Shown in pieces: positions 52,739 to 61,267 of a stretch of DNA of 64,000 nt; position 1 is the first letter of the stretch; every line of letters starts with the position of its first letter. The DNA is from Desulfobacter sp. (lineage in GTDB: Bacteria > Desulfobacterota > Desulfobacteria > Desulfobacterales > Desulfobacteraceae), in the NCBI GenBank assembly GCA_028768525.1, contig CP054837.1, forward strand, positions 1,346,001 through 1,410,000. Direction: 5' to 3'. The notes under the pieces were generated by a model. It worked only from the letters and a program-made list of their open reading frames with translations. It searched no databases and was not told where the DNA came from. The position numbers were made by a program, and so were the translations under genes.

Positions 52739-53854
52739 ATGGCATTTGCATTTATGGAAGGCAATGAAGCCGTTGCCAGGGGGGCCATGGCAGCGGGCTG
52801 CAACTTCTTTGCCGGCTATCCCATCACCCCGGCCACCACCATATTCAACAACATGCTTAAAATGCTGCCCCCCACGGGAGGCATCTGTGTCCAGGGTGAA
52901 GACGAAATTGCCTCCATGGGGTATTGCATCGGTGCGGCCATGGCCGGTAAAAAGGTGCTCACCGCCACCTCGGGGCCGGGCATCAGCCTCTATTCCGAAC
53001 ATATTTCCTTTGCCATCGGCAGCGAAATCCCCATGGTCATCGCCGATGTCCAGCGCCTGGGACCCTCCACGGGCTCGGCCACCCGGGGCGCGGACTCGGA
53101 TATCCAGTTTCTCCGCTGGGGCTCCACTTCCGGGGCCCCGGTCATTGTTCTGGCCCCCAAGGATGTGAAGGACTGCTATGCCTTGACAGTGCACGCCTTT
53201 AACTATGCCGAAGAATTCCGCTGCCCCGTATTCATCGCCTCCAACAAGGAAATCGGCATGACAAAGGAGAGCTTTGACATGGACGCCGTCCGACTGCCGG
53301 AACGGGTCGAACGGAACCGGTTTGAGGGGGAAAACTTCATCCCCTTTGCCGCGGAACCGGACAAGGCTCCGCCCTTTTTGCCCATCGGCGGGAAAACCCT
53401 GGTCCGCCAGACCTCGTCCACCCACGGACCGGACGGGTATATCACCATTGATCCCAATACCATTGCCGCCTGCCAGGACCGGCTGAGAAATAAGATCCAT
53501 GCCAAACGGAACGAAATCTCCCTTTACGAGGAAAACCAGGTGCCGGATTCAGACACCCTGGTCATCTCCTACGGCATTACCTCAAGGGCAGTTGAAGATG
53601 CGGCCGCAGCCATGGCCCAAAAGGGGCGGCCCGTATCCACCCTCTCCCTGAAAACCCTGTGGCCAGTTCCCGAACAGGTGCTTACGGAAGCGGCCCAGCG
53701 GTTTAACCGCATTGTGGTGATTGAGATGAACCTGGGACAATACGTCAATGAAATCCGCCGGGTGCTCCAGGGCAAAAAAGTTGATTTTTACGGACAGATG
53801 AACGGGGTATTGATTCCGCCGGCAAAAATTATGGAGGCCATTGAAAATGACTAG
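52739..53854 (+). CDS. 2-oxoacid:ferredoxin oxidoreductase alpha subunit
   Basis: A 371-residue subunit of a CoA-dependent 2-oxoacid:ferredoxin oxidoreductase (2-oxoglutarate or branched-chain type). It starts with MEGNEAVARGAMAAGCNFFA and GYPITPATTI, the pyrimidine-binding domain of thiamine diphosphate enzymes, then QGEDEIASMGYCIGAAMAGK and TATSGPGISLYSE, and a transketolase-C-like domain (~265-371). No [4Fe-4S] delta subunit gene is adjacent. The start at 52739 has AAGGAGAAA 5 bases before it. The next gene overlaps its end and encodes the TPP subunit. Confidence 0.9.
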   Translation: MAFAFMEGNEAVARGAMAAGCNFFAGYPITPATTIFNNMLKMLPPTGGICVQGEDEIASMGYCIGAAMAGKKVLTATSGPGISLYSEHISFAIGSEIPMVIADVQRLGPSTGSATRGADSDIQFLRWGSTSGAPVIVLAPKDVKDCYALTVHAFNYAEEFRCPVFIASNKEIGMTKESFDMDAVRLPERVERNRFEGENFIPFAAEPDKAPPFLPIGGKTLVRQTSSTHGPDGYITIDPNTIAACQDRLRNKIHAKRNEISLYEENQVPDSDTLVISYGITSRAVEDAAAAMAQKGRPVSTLSLKTLWPVPEQVLTEAAQRFNRIVVIEMNLGQYVNEIRRVLQGKKVDFYGQMNGVLIPPAKIMEAIEND

Positions 53855-55136
53855 TTTTTTAAATAACAACCGCCCCCCGGTCTTCTGCCCGGGATGTACC
53901 CATGAGCGCATCACCAAAGAGCTGGACAAAACCCTGGTCAACCTGGGGCTGGAGGCGGATAAAACCGTCATCGTTACGGACATCGGCTGTTCCGGCCTCT
54001 TTGACACCTTTTTCAACGTCCACGCCCTCCACGGGGTCCACGGCCGTGCCCTGACCTATGCCGCCGGCCTCAAGCTGGCCGATCCGTCACTGACAGTCAT
54101 CGTCACCATGGGAGACGGAGGCCTGGGCATCGGCGGGGCCCATGTGCTGGCCGCCTGCCGTAAAAATCTGGACCTCACCCTCATCATCCTCAACAATTTC
54201 AACTTCGGCATGACCGGGGGCCAGTACTCGTCCACCACCCCCACCGATGCCGTGGTGGGCTCGGAATTCCTCAACCAGGCGGAAATCCCCATTGATATCT
54301 GCCGGGTGGCCAAGGCCGCCGGCGCCACCTATGTTTCCCGGTATTCCGGCCACGACAGCGGCCTTTGTGATGAATTCGGCCGGGCCATCCGCCATAAAGG
54401 ACTCGCCGTGGTGGAAACCTTAGGCATGTGCACAGGCCGGTATACCAAGCGGAATAAGCTCACCCCCAAGGCCATCGATGAAATGATCGAAAAACTGCCC
54501 AGGGAAACCGGCCTGGTCAAGGAGAACCTGCGTCCGGAATACGGGGAGCAGTACCGGGCCCTGGCAGCGGAAAAACAAAAATTCCCCGCCCCCCTGGTCA
54601 TTGAAAAAAGCTATTCACTTGAAAACCCCCGGCGGCAGGAAGTGGTCATCCTGGGATCGGCGGGCATGAGAATTGTCACGGCCGGGGATATTGTCTGCTA
54701 TGCCGGCATCTCCGCCGGCCTCAACGCCTCCATTAAAAACGACTACAATATTACCGTGCTCAGGGGGCAGTCGGTTTCCGAAATCCTGCTTTCCCCGGAT
54801 AACATCGGCTATACCGGCCTTGAATCCCCGGCCGTGGTCCTGGCCCTCAGCGACGAAGGGGTGGCCAGGCGGCAGAAAATCTTTGCGGGCCTTTCCCCGG
54901 ACACCTTTATTCTAAAAGAAAAAAGCGTGGCCATTCCCTATACCAGGGCCCGGGTGGAGGAGGTGGATTTCAAGGCCATGAAAATCCGGAAACCCGACTG
55001 GGCTTTGGCCTCCCTGGGTATCCTGGCCAGAAAAGAACTGGTGCTGACCCGGGATATGCTGGTGACGGCCCTCAAATCCCGGTTCAATGAAAAGGTATTT
55101 GCCCTGGCCATGGAAACCATCGATAAAGTTATTTAG
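53847..55136 (+). CDS. 2-oxoacid:ferredoxin oxidoreductase beta-gamma fusion subunit
   Basis: A 429-residue protein. Residues ~1-250 form the TPP-binding beta subunit: PVFCPGCTHERI with cysteines for a [4Fe-4S] cluster, VTDIGCSGLFD, GDGGLGIGGAHVLAACRK with the magnesium/TPP site and NNFNFGMTGGQYSST. Residues ~255-429 look like a gamma subunit (EVVILGSAGMRIVTAGDIVC, SEILLSPDNIGYTGLESPAV). The ATG at 53847 overlaps the alpha stop by 8 bases. Together with alpha it forms the catalytic unit for oxidation of a 2-oxoacid to acyl-CoA with reduction of ferredoxin. Confidence 0.88.
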   Translation: MTSFLNNNRPPVFCPGCTHERITKELDKTLVNLGLEADKTVIVTDIGCSGLFDTFFNVHALHGVHGRALTYAAGLKLADPSLTVIVTMGDGGLGIGGAHVLAACRKNLDLTLIILNNFNFGMTGGQYSSTTPTDAVVGSEFLNQAEIPIDICRVAKAAGATYVSRYSGHDSGLCDEFGRAIRHKGLAVVETLGMCTGRYTKRNKLTPKAIDEMIEKLPRETGLVKENLRPEYGEQYRALAAEKQKFPAPLVIEKSYSLENPRRQEVVILGSAGMRIVTAGDIVCYAGISAGLNASIKNDYNITVLRGQSVSEILLSPDNIGYTGLESPAVVLALSDEGVARRQKIFAGLSPDTFILKEKSVAIPYTRARVEEVDFKAMKIRKPDWALASLGILARKELVLTRDMLVTALKSRFNEKVFALAMETIDKVI

Positions 55137-55202
55137 AGTTAATTTTAGTCTGTATTGGTTTATATAAAATTAAACTATTGACCAAAACAAACCTCAACCA
55201 TT

Positions 55203-55240
55203 AAAAGACTCCTTAAATACACCAATTTAAGGAGTCTTTT
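55203..55240 (+). terminator. Terminator hairpin that contains the next gene's ribosome site
   Basis: AAAAGACTCCTTAAA and TTTAAGGAGTCTTTT form a perfect 15-bp stem with an 8-base loop and a T-run. The 3' arm includes AAGGAG, which lies 8 bases before the ATG of the methyltransferase at 55243, so folding also hides that ribosome site. Confidence 0.85.
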
Positions 55241-55242
55241 GT

Positions 55243-55959
55243 ATGTACGGTCACCCCTCTGCAGTCAAGCCCTCCCCCCGGCACTTGTCCACGGGCAGGG
55301 TTCCTTTTTGGCTGAGGCAGAAATCCCTGATATCCGTATCTGCCCATACCCTCCGTCCGGGCGGTCTCACCCTCACCCGGCGGGCTGTGGAAGTCTGTGA
55401 TTTCAAGCCCGGGGACAGGATCCTTGATGTGGGATGCGGCTACGGCATGACACTGACCTATCTGCTTGAACACCACGGAATCCGGGGAACAGGCATAGAC
55501 CCCGATCCCGGAATTATCCCGGGCATGGGCCAGGCCCCCGCGCCCCGGCACCCCGGCCCGGCCCCCGCCGTTCTCAGGGGCGCCCTGCCCTCACTGCCTT
55601 TCTTGCCCGAAACCTGGACCGGAATCTTTTGCGAATGCGTACTCTCCCTCTCCCCTGACCCGGCGGCCTGGCTCTCTGAATGCCATCGTCTCCTGGCGCC
55701 CAACGGCAAACTGGTGCTCACGGATCTCTACATTAGAAAATGGTCGCCGCAGCGCTGTAAGGCGCCCGGGCCGGATGACGGGGAAGGCGCCTGTGCCGCC
55801 GGCGCCCGTACGCTCATGGAAATGATGACGGACATTGAAAAAACCGGATTCAAAATCGATATTCTTGAAGACCATACCGGCCTGCTCTCCCAGCTGGGCA
55901 CCCCCAGCGTGAATAACAAAACCGGATATTGCATGATACTTGCCGGGAAATACCATTAA
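55243..55959 (+). CDS. Class I SAM-dependent methyltransferase
   Basis: A 238-residue methyltransferase. Motif I is ILDVGCGYGMTLTYLLE, with the acidic motif II GTGIDPDPG and post-motif LSECHRLLAPNGKLVLTDLY. The fold is methyltransf_11-like. The substrate is unknown; related desulfobacterial proteins sit in sulfur or cofactor clusters, as I recall, but no such cluster is adjacent here. The ATG at 55243 uses the AAGGAG inside the terminator stem of 55203-55240, an odd arrangement that could limit its translation. Convergent with the next gene. Confidence 0.88.
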   Translation: MYGHPSAVKPSPRHLSTGRVPFWLRQKSLISVSAHTLRPGGLTLTRRAVEVCDFKPGDRILDVGCGYGMTLTYLLEHHGIRGTGIDPDPGIIPGMGQAPAPRHPGPAPAVLRGALPSLPFLPETWTGIFCECVLSLSPDPAAWLSECHRLLAPNGKLVLTDLYIRKWSPQRCKAPGPDDGEGACAAGARTLMEMMTDIEKTGFKIDILEDHTGLLSQLGTPSVNNKTGYCMILAGKYH

Positions 55960-55999
55960 CCCCGGTAACCCCGCCCGTATCAGGCAGCAGGAACATCCA

Positions 56000-58150
56000 T
56001 TATTTCAGGGCCCGGAAGGCCTCAACATCGGCGGCCAGCCTTTCCCTCAAGGGCGTGGGCGCACTGCAGGCGGCAAGGACATACTCCGCCGTATTGAGAA
56101 TGCTCTTCCACCGGGGCCGTGCAGGCAGGGACTCCAGGGAAAGGTATTTATCAAGGGTCTGGGTCCTGACCCATCCGTCCTTTTCGATGTATACATTCCA
56201 CAGCCCGGATTTTTCTGCCATTTCCGCCTTGGAAGTTCCGGTGGAAACCGACCAGTACTCAATGGACCGGTTCATGATATGAACGGCCAGGGACCGCTTG
56301 TCAGCTGTTGCAGACGGCCCCGGGGAAGGAAGCCGGTTTAAAAGCCGGTCAATGGATTTCAGGGTACCCTCCCCCCGGCCCGGCACCGCCAAATGATCCA
56401 ACAGCGCCTCAAACTTCATCATCCGTTCCCGGTTCAGATTCAGCCGTTCAATGAAGGATGCCGATGGCAGGTCCCCCTCTCCGCCGTTCATCCCACCGGC
56501 GGGTTTCAACACCATAAGGCGGAAGGCCTCCTCTTCCAGGTCCAATGGGGATATCACAACATCCACGGACACAGGGGCCCGGTCCGGCAGATGGATCTCG
56601 ATGCCGCTGAGGCTGGAGGCAGGGGAGGACAGGCAGGGAACCAGAGGTGCAAGGCATGGGATCTCCTTGAATGAGGAAAGGGCGGCTGTCCCCAGAATCC
56701 GGTCCGCCGACTGCCCGGTAAAGGTCTCAAATGCCCTGTTGACAACCCCGATTTCCCCAGCCCCGTTCACGCCGATCAGGGCGTCATCCACCCGGTCGAG
56801 CATGGATGAGAGCCGCCGCTGCATCAGCCGCAACTCCAATTCGCGCTTTTCCCGCCGCCGAAGTTTCAGGGTCAGGGCATCGACTGCGGCAAAAGCCGTT
56901 GAAAACCGCAGGGTGATGACAAAGGAATGAAACAGGATGAAAATCAGAATCCCAAGGGGCACCAGCCGGGTGGTATCCAGGATATGAAGGTCAGAAAGCA
57001 CGTCATTGACCGCAGTAAGGGCAAGAATCAAATATCCGGGAAAGAGAAAACGGGCTGTTTTTTCCCCCTGCATCCACCGTTTGACCAGCCGGGCAAAGAC
57101 GTAGAGCATTGCACTGAGAGTCACCGGCATGAAGCCCAGGACCACAGGATCGTAGGCTTTTGTACCGGGTGTCGCAAGAAGATATAAGACAAACACCCCG
57201 CCAAGGCCGCCGTAGCATTTGTTTATTACTGGGGCATAAGGTTCCGGAAACATCCTGTGAAAAAACATGACCAGCAGCGGGGCGGCCAGCCCAAAAGGCA
57301 GAAGGGTCATGTCAATGGAAAGCCGCCAGGGAAGTCCTGGAAAAAGATAGGCCATGAGGCATCCGCCGTTCACCCCGAATAAGGTCTGGACGGCCAAGAG
57401 GAGGGCATAGGCGCCGAATATCATCGAAATCTGCTCCTGACGGCGCACCAGGTAAATCAGGATGTGGTAGATGCCGATGATCATCAGGCCGGCCCCAAGC
57501 ACGCCGGCAGTAATCCACTGCCGGTCCGCCATTCGCCGGATCCCGGATTCGGTTCCCAGCCACACCGGCGTATTAATGCCGCCCTGGGAATTATGGAAAT
57601 TGGAAACCTGGATCAGAATGTCCAGCACCCCGTTGTCCGGCGGCGGAAAGCATAAGGCCAGGGCGTGTTCAACAGGCTGTTCGCTCTTTTTGTCGGCGCC
57701 GGGCATTCCCCTGGACACCAGAAGACGGCCGTTTACAAACACCTGCCCTGCTGAAAGAATATCGTTGATGAACAGGCCGCCGACACCTTTTCCGTCAAGG
57801 CCGGTCACACGCAGCCCATAGGTGGCAAAGCCGGTTTTTCCACCCGGCCCGCCGGGGGTATGTTTCCACAACCCGGGCACCGGGTAGTATGCCCGGGCCG
57901 CCGCCGGTGTGTCCGGGGCAACCCTTTCGGGCCCCATAAATTTTCCCCAGTAAAAGGCCCAGTCACCGTCAAGGCGGACCGGCCCCTCTGCTTCAAAATC
58001 CCATTTTTGCAGATCCAACTGCCCCTTTTCAGCCCGGGGCAGGAGGGCAGCGGAACGGCAGCCGGTGGCCCCAGCAAGGGCCAGCAAGATAGCCATACAC
58101 AAAAAGACTGCCCGAAAAGGGCCTGATGTTCTAAGGATACCGGGATTCAT
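56000..58150 (-). CDS. 7TMR-DISM sensor with PAS domain
   Basis: A 716-residue membrane sensor. The N-terminus is a lipoprotein-like or Sec signal (LALAGATGCRS) followed by a periplasmic galactose-binding-like 7TMR-DISM extracellular domain (~40-200: WAFYWGKFMGP, VPGLWKH, YGLRVTGL, ILIQVSNFHNSQGG). Seven membrane helices span ~215-405. A coiled coil leads to a PAS domain (~435-535: ALIGVNGAGEIGVVNRAFET), and the last ~150 residues are helical with no kinase, GGDEF or phosphatase core. It may pass a carbohydrate signal to a partner protein. The ATG at 58150 is the first in frame. Confidence 0.85.
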   Translation of the reverse strand: MNPGILRTSGPFRAVFLCMAILLALAGATGCRSAALLPRAEKGQLDLQKWDFEAEGPVRLDGDWAFYWGKFMGPERVAPDTPAAARAYYPVPGLWKHTPGGPGGKTGFATYGLRVTGLDGKGVGGLFINDILSAGQVFVNGRLLVSRGMPGADKKSEQPVEHALALCFPPPDNGVLDILIQVSNFHNSQGGINTPVWLGTESGIRRMADRQWITAGVLGAGLMIIGIYHILIYLVRRQEQISMIFGAYALLLAVQTLFGVNGGCLMAYLFPGLPWRLSIDMTLLPFGLAAPLLVMFFHRMFPEPYAPVINKCYGGLGGVFVLYLLATPGTKAYDPVVLGFMPVTLSAMLYVFARLVKRWMQGEKTARFLFPGYLILALTAVNDVLSDLHILDTTRLVPLGILIFILFHSFVITLRFSTAFAAVDALTLKLRRREKRELELRLMQRRLSSMLDRVDDALIGVNGAGEIGVVNRAFETFTGQSADRILGTAALSSFKEIPCLAPLVPCLSSPASSLSGIEIHLPDRAPVSVDVVISPLDLEEEAFRLMVLKPAGGMNGGEGDLPSASFIERLNLNRERMMKFEALLDHLAVPGRGEGTLKSIDRLLNRLPSPGPSATADKRSLAVHIMNRSIEYWSVSTGTSKAEMAEKSGLWNVYIEKDGWVRTQTLDKYLSLESLPARPRWKSILNTAEYVLAACSAPTPLRERLAADVEAFRALK

Positions 58151-58460
58151 GTTCAGCTCAGCAAAGTTTCCATCTCGGTTTTACAATTTCAACAGCACAT
58201 GCACGGCAACTGCATTACCCTCTGGGTTATTTTTTGTCAAGGATACACGAACCTGCATACCGATCCCCATGCAAACGGCAACTTCCGGGTCTTGGCAGTG
58301 AGGGCCCGCCGTTCAAGGCCGGGATCTTGCCTCTCTTTCAGCCCCCTAATTAAAGGAAAAAACTTGCCAAATATCCCGGAGTAAGTTTATTCTCCAATAT
58401 CTTTATTTTGCACGGTGCAGTTTAACCGAATCAACGGAATTGAATCAACAAGGTTCAAAA

Positions 58461-59183
58461 GTGAAATCATCCCTTATAATCATAATATGCCTGCTATGCT
58501 GCACAACGGCATCCCGCGCCAATGGCCTCATGGAATTATCAAGTCTCAAAGATCCGGTTTCAGAAGTGTCCGAAAGAATTTTAACACAGGCATATAAGCG
58601 AATCGGCATCACCCTTAAAATACGAAAATTCCCTGCAGAAAGGGCTTTGCTCGCATCAAACGCCGGCAGCACCGACGGAGAGGTGAACCGGATACGGGGA
58701 ATCGATAAAAAATATGCCAATCTGATCATGATCCCCACACCAGTCAACTATTTTGAAGGCGTCGTATTTACAAAAAATTTACCCTTCACCCTAAACGGAT
58801 GGGACAGCCTCAGACCCTACAGGATTGTAATGCGAATCGGAAGTAAGTTCGCTGAAAAAAATACCCAAGATATGACCACCATCAAAGTGCCGACCTATGG
58901 CATGGCGTTTCACCTGCTGGACATAAACAGGGCTGATATTTGTTTAGCATCCCGTTTGACCGGGCTGTTACAGATAAAGAAACTTCATTTAATGGGTGTA
59001 AAGGCCATGGAACAGCCGTTAGTAAAAAGCCAATTGTATCATTATGTACACAAAAAGAATAAAAATATTATACCGAAAATCAATGCGTCGCTGATTAAAA
59101 TGCACCAGGAGGGATTAATAGAAAAAATCAGGGCCCAATACATAGAGGCAATCACAACCATAGGCGGTGCTGTGAAATCATAA
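58461..59183 (+). CDS. Periplasmic solute-binding-like protein
   Basis: A ~240-residue protein of the family 3 solute-binding fold. The GTG at 58461, 7 bases behind AAGG, starts a clean signal peptide (MKSSLIIIICLLCCTTASRA then NG); a TTG at 58440 is the alternative. The mature part has SERILTQAYKRIGITLKIRK, FPAERALLASNAGSTDGEVN and RADICLASRLTGLLQIK, the split alpha/beta domains of such proteins, with no transporter genes nearby. Orphan proteins like this often serve as sensors or scavengers. The ligand (amino acid-like) is unknown. Confidence 0.8.
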   Translation: MKSSLIIIICLLCCTTASRANGLMELSSLKDPVSEVSERILTQAYKRIGITLKIRKFPAERALLASNAGSTDGEVNRIRGIDKKYANLIMIPTPVNYFEGVVFTKNLPFTLNGWDSLRPYRIVMRIGSKFAEKNTQDMTTIKVPTYGMAFHLLDINRADICLASRLTGLLQIKKLHLMGVKAMEQPLVKSQLYHYVHKKNKNIIPKINASLIKMHQEGLIEKIRAQYIEAITTIGGAVKS

Positions 59184-59350
59184 GTCTTTGGTTAGGTCCC
59201 CCCTTTCCTGTGGCACCGATATTCAGATGAATTGACCCCATGCGAAATTTTCACCGTTGACACAACCGCCCCACCTTGGATATACAAAGGCGAATTCCAT
59301 GCACGACTAAGAGACCTACATTTATAAACTAAAATTCTTCAGGACCGGCC

Positions 59351-60811
59351 ATGAAGCCTATGACGATTTTCACCCGCCTGGTCATCGGAAATATTATTAT
59401 CCTGGTGCTGATCCTGGGCATGGGTGCCCTGGTATCCTACGACCTGATGCGCCTCCAGTCACTCAACCGCGATATCCTTGGGCGGCAGCAGGAAAGCCTG
59501 GCCGGGACAGAACAGATTGAAGAAAATTTCCAGCGCCTGGTGAGCTTTGATGAAAAATTCTTCGTCACCCGGGACCGGGATTATTTTAACCGGTTCAACC
59601 AGCAAAAGATACTGGTGGACAACGCATTCAAGACCCTCTATCCCTTTTTGGAAACCATTGGGCAGAAATCAGGCTTTGACCGCACTGTGAATTCATTCCA
59701 GGCCTATCTGGCCTGGTTCACCGCCAATGCAAAACCGGTGACAGAGGATACGGTGCCGGAGTTCGACACCCTTTCCCGCCAGCGCGGCCCAATGAAGGTC
59801 AGGGTACTCACCGGCCTCATGGCCATGGAGGCGGCAACCCGCAGCCTGGTGACCCGAAAAACCGAACGCTCAGGCGAAATGACCCGGCAGATATTCTTTA
59901 TCACGGTAGTGACCACGCTTCTGACCGTATTCACAGGAATGATGATCACCCTGATCAACACCCGGTCCGTCCGCAATGCCGTGGGCCGGCTCCAGGTACA
60001 GACCCGGGACATCTCCCGGGGCCGGTTCGAAGAAATCAAAAACATCCAGGGGCCCAAAGAGATTCAGGATCTGGCCGACCATTTCAACCTGATGTGCCGG
60101 CGCCTCAGTGAACTGGATGAACTCAAGGCAGATTTCATCAACCATGTCTCCCATGAGCTGCGGACCCCCATGACTTCAATCAAAGAGGCGGCCGTGATGC
60201 TTTCAAAAGGGTATTACGCAAATCAGCCCCAAAAGCAGTCCCAGCTCTTTGAACTGATCAACGGAGAATGCGCAAGGCTGCTCAACTCCGTCATGCGCCT
60301 CCTTGATTTTTCAAAAATGGAAGCCGGAAAAATGGAATACCGCAAGGATCCTGTCCAACTGCCGGATGTGCTAAGAAAATCCATATTACGGCTGGCCCCC
60401 CTGGCGCAGAAAAAAAAAATTTCCCTGGAATTCGAACCGCCCCGGTCTGACCTTCCCCGGATCTGCGGGGATGAGGACAGGATGATTGAGGTGATGGACA
60501 ATCTGATCGGCAACGGATTAAAGTTCACCCCCGAAGGCGGCACCGTCACAGTGGACTGCAGACTTGAGGGACAGGGGGATATTCTAAAGGTCAGGGTGAC
60601 AGACGACGGCCCCGGAATTGCCCTTGATCATCTTGAAAAGATTTTCTATAAATTCAACCAGATTGACTGCGACCAGAACACTCGGATGGGGACCGGACTG
60701 GGACTGTCAATATCAAAATACATCATCAGTGCACACGGAGGAGACATATGGGCAGAAAATGTGGAAGCAGGCGGCACCCGGGTTTCGTTTACCTTGCCTG
60801 CATCATCCTGA
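59351..60811 (+). CDS. Membrane sensor histidine kinase (GlrK/QseE-like)
   Basis: A 486-residue kinase. Membrane helices at ~8-30 and ~181-203 flank a helical periplasmic domain. A HAMP linker (~205-250) precedes the HisKA dimer with H268 in VSHELRTPM. The ATP-binding part shows the N-box DNLIGNGLKFTPEGG, G1 DDGPGIALDHLEK and G2 GTGLGLSIS. The gene order kinase, coiled-coil lipoprotein, NtrC-type regulator is that of enterobacterial glrK-qseG-glrR, so it is most likely a GlrK counterpart that responds to envelope stress. The next gene starts within its 3' end. Confidence 0.93.
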   Translation: MKPMTIFTRLVIGNIIILVLILGMGALVSYDLMRLQSLNRDILGRQQESLAGTEQIEENFQRLVSFDEKFFVTRDRDYFNRFNQQKILVDNAFKTLYPFLETIGQKSGFDRTVNSFQAYLAWFTANAKPVTEDTVPEFDTLSRQRGPMKVRVLTGLMAMEAATRSLVTRKTERSGEMTRQIFFITVVTTLLTVFTGMMITLINTRSVRNAVGRLQVQTRDISRGRFEEIKNIQGPKEIQDLADHFNLMCRRLSELDELKADFINHVSHELRTPMTSIKEAAVMLSKGYYANQPQKQSQLFELINGECARLLNSVMRLLDFSKMEAGKMEYRKDPVQLPDVLRKSILRLAPLAQKKKISLEFEPPRSDLPRICGDEDRMIEVMDNLIGNGLKFTPEGGTVTVDCRLEGQGDILKVRVTDDGPGIALDHLEKIFYKFNQIDCDQNTRMGTGLGLSISKYIISAHGGDIWAENVEAGGTRVSFTLPASS

Positions 60812-61257
60812 CGGGGACACTGGTATCGGGCTGTGCCCTGAAGGCGACCTTCAAGAGCGCTCCCTCCCCCGATCAGATGCGCCTGAACCGCCACCTGGTC
60901 GATTACGAGACCCAGATTCAGGATAAAGCGTTCCAAGAGGCCGCCCGGACAAACAGCCTGATGCTCAAACTGGTTCAAAGCCGGGAAGGCGAGCGGTCAG
61001 CTGCCGAATCCCAGGAAATTATACTGCTTCGCACCGGGAGGGCCCTTTTAAACCAGATCTTATCCGACCAGGCCAGAAAGGCGGATCTTGCGGCCCGGGC
61101 CGATAAAACAACCCAGCTATTGACGACAGAGGCGGATGCCGTAAAAGCCCTTGAAACTGAAATCAAACGGCTGAAAGCGGCCGTCCGCAGTCTCGAACAA
61201 CAGAACAACGGCCTGGAAAAACAGCTGGAACGAATGAAACAGATTGACCTCAAATAA
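60748..61257 (+). CDS. QseG-like coiled-coil lipoprotein
   Basis: A 169-residue lipoprotein with lipobox (LTGTLVSGCALK, Cys near residue 29). The rest is a long helical coiled coil with Gln/Glu/Lys heptads (TTQLLTTEADAVKALETEIK, RLKAAVRSLEQQNNGLEKQL). It overlaps the kinase gene by 64 bases in another frame and is followed by the response regulator. In enterobacteria QseG is the lipoprotein between glrK and glrR and regulates the kinase; position and type match here, although sequence similarity is low. Confidence 0.85.
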   Translation: MGRKCGSRRHPGFVYLACIILTGTLVSGCALKATFKSAPSPDQMRLNRHLVDYETQIQDKAFQEAARTNSLMLKLVQSREGERSAAESQEIILLRTGRALLNQILSDQARKADLAARADKTTQLLTTEADAVKALETEIKRLKAAVRSLEQQNNGLEKQLERMKQIDLK

Positions 61258-61267
61258 AGGAGCGGCC

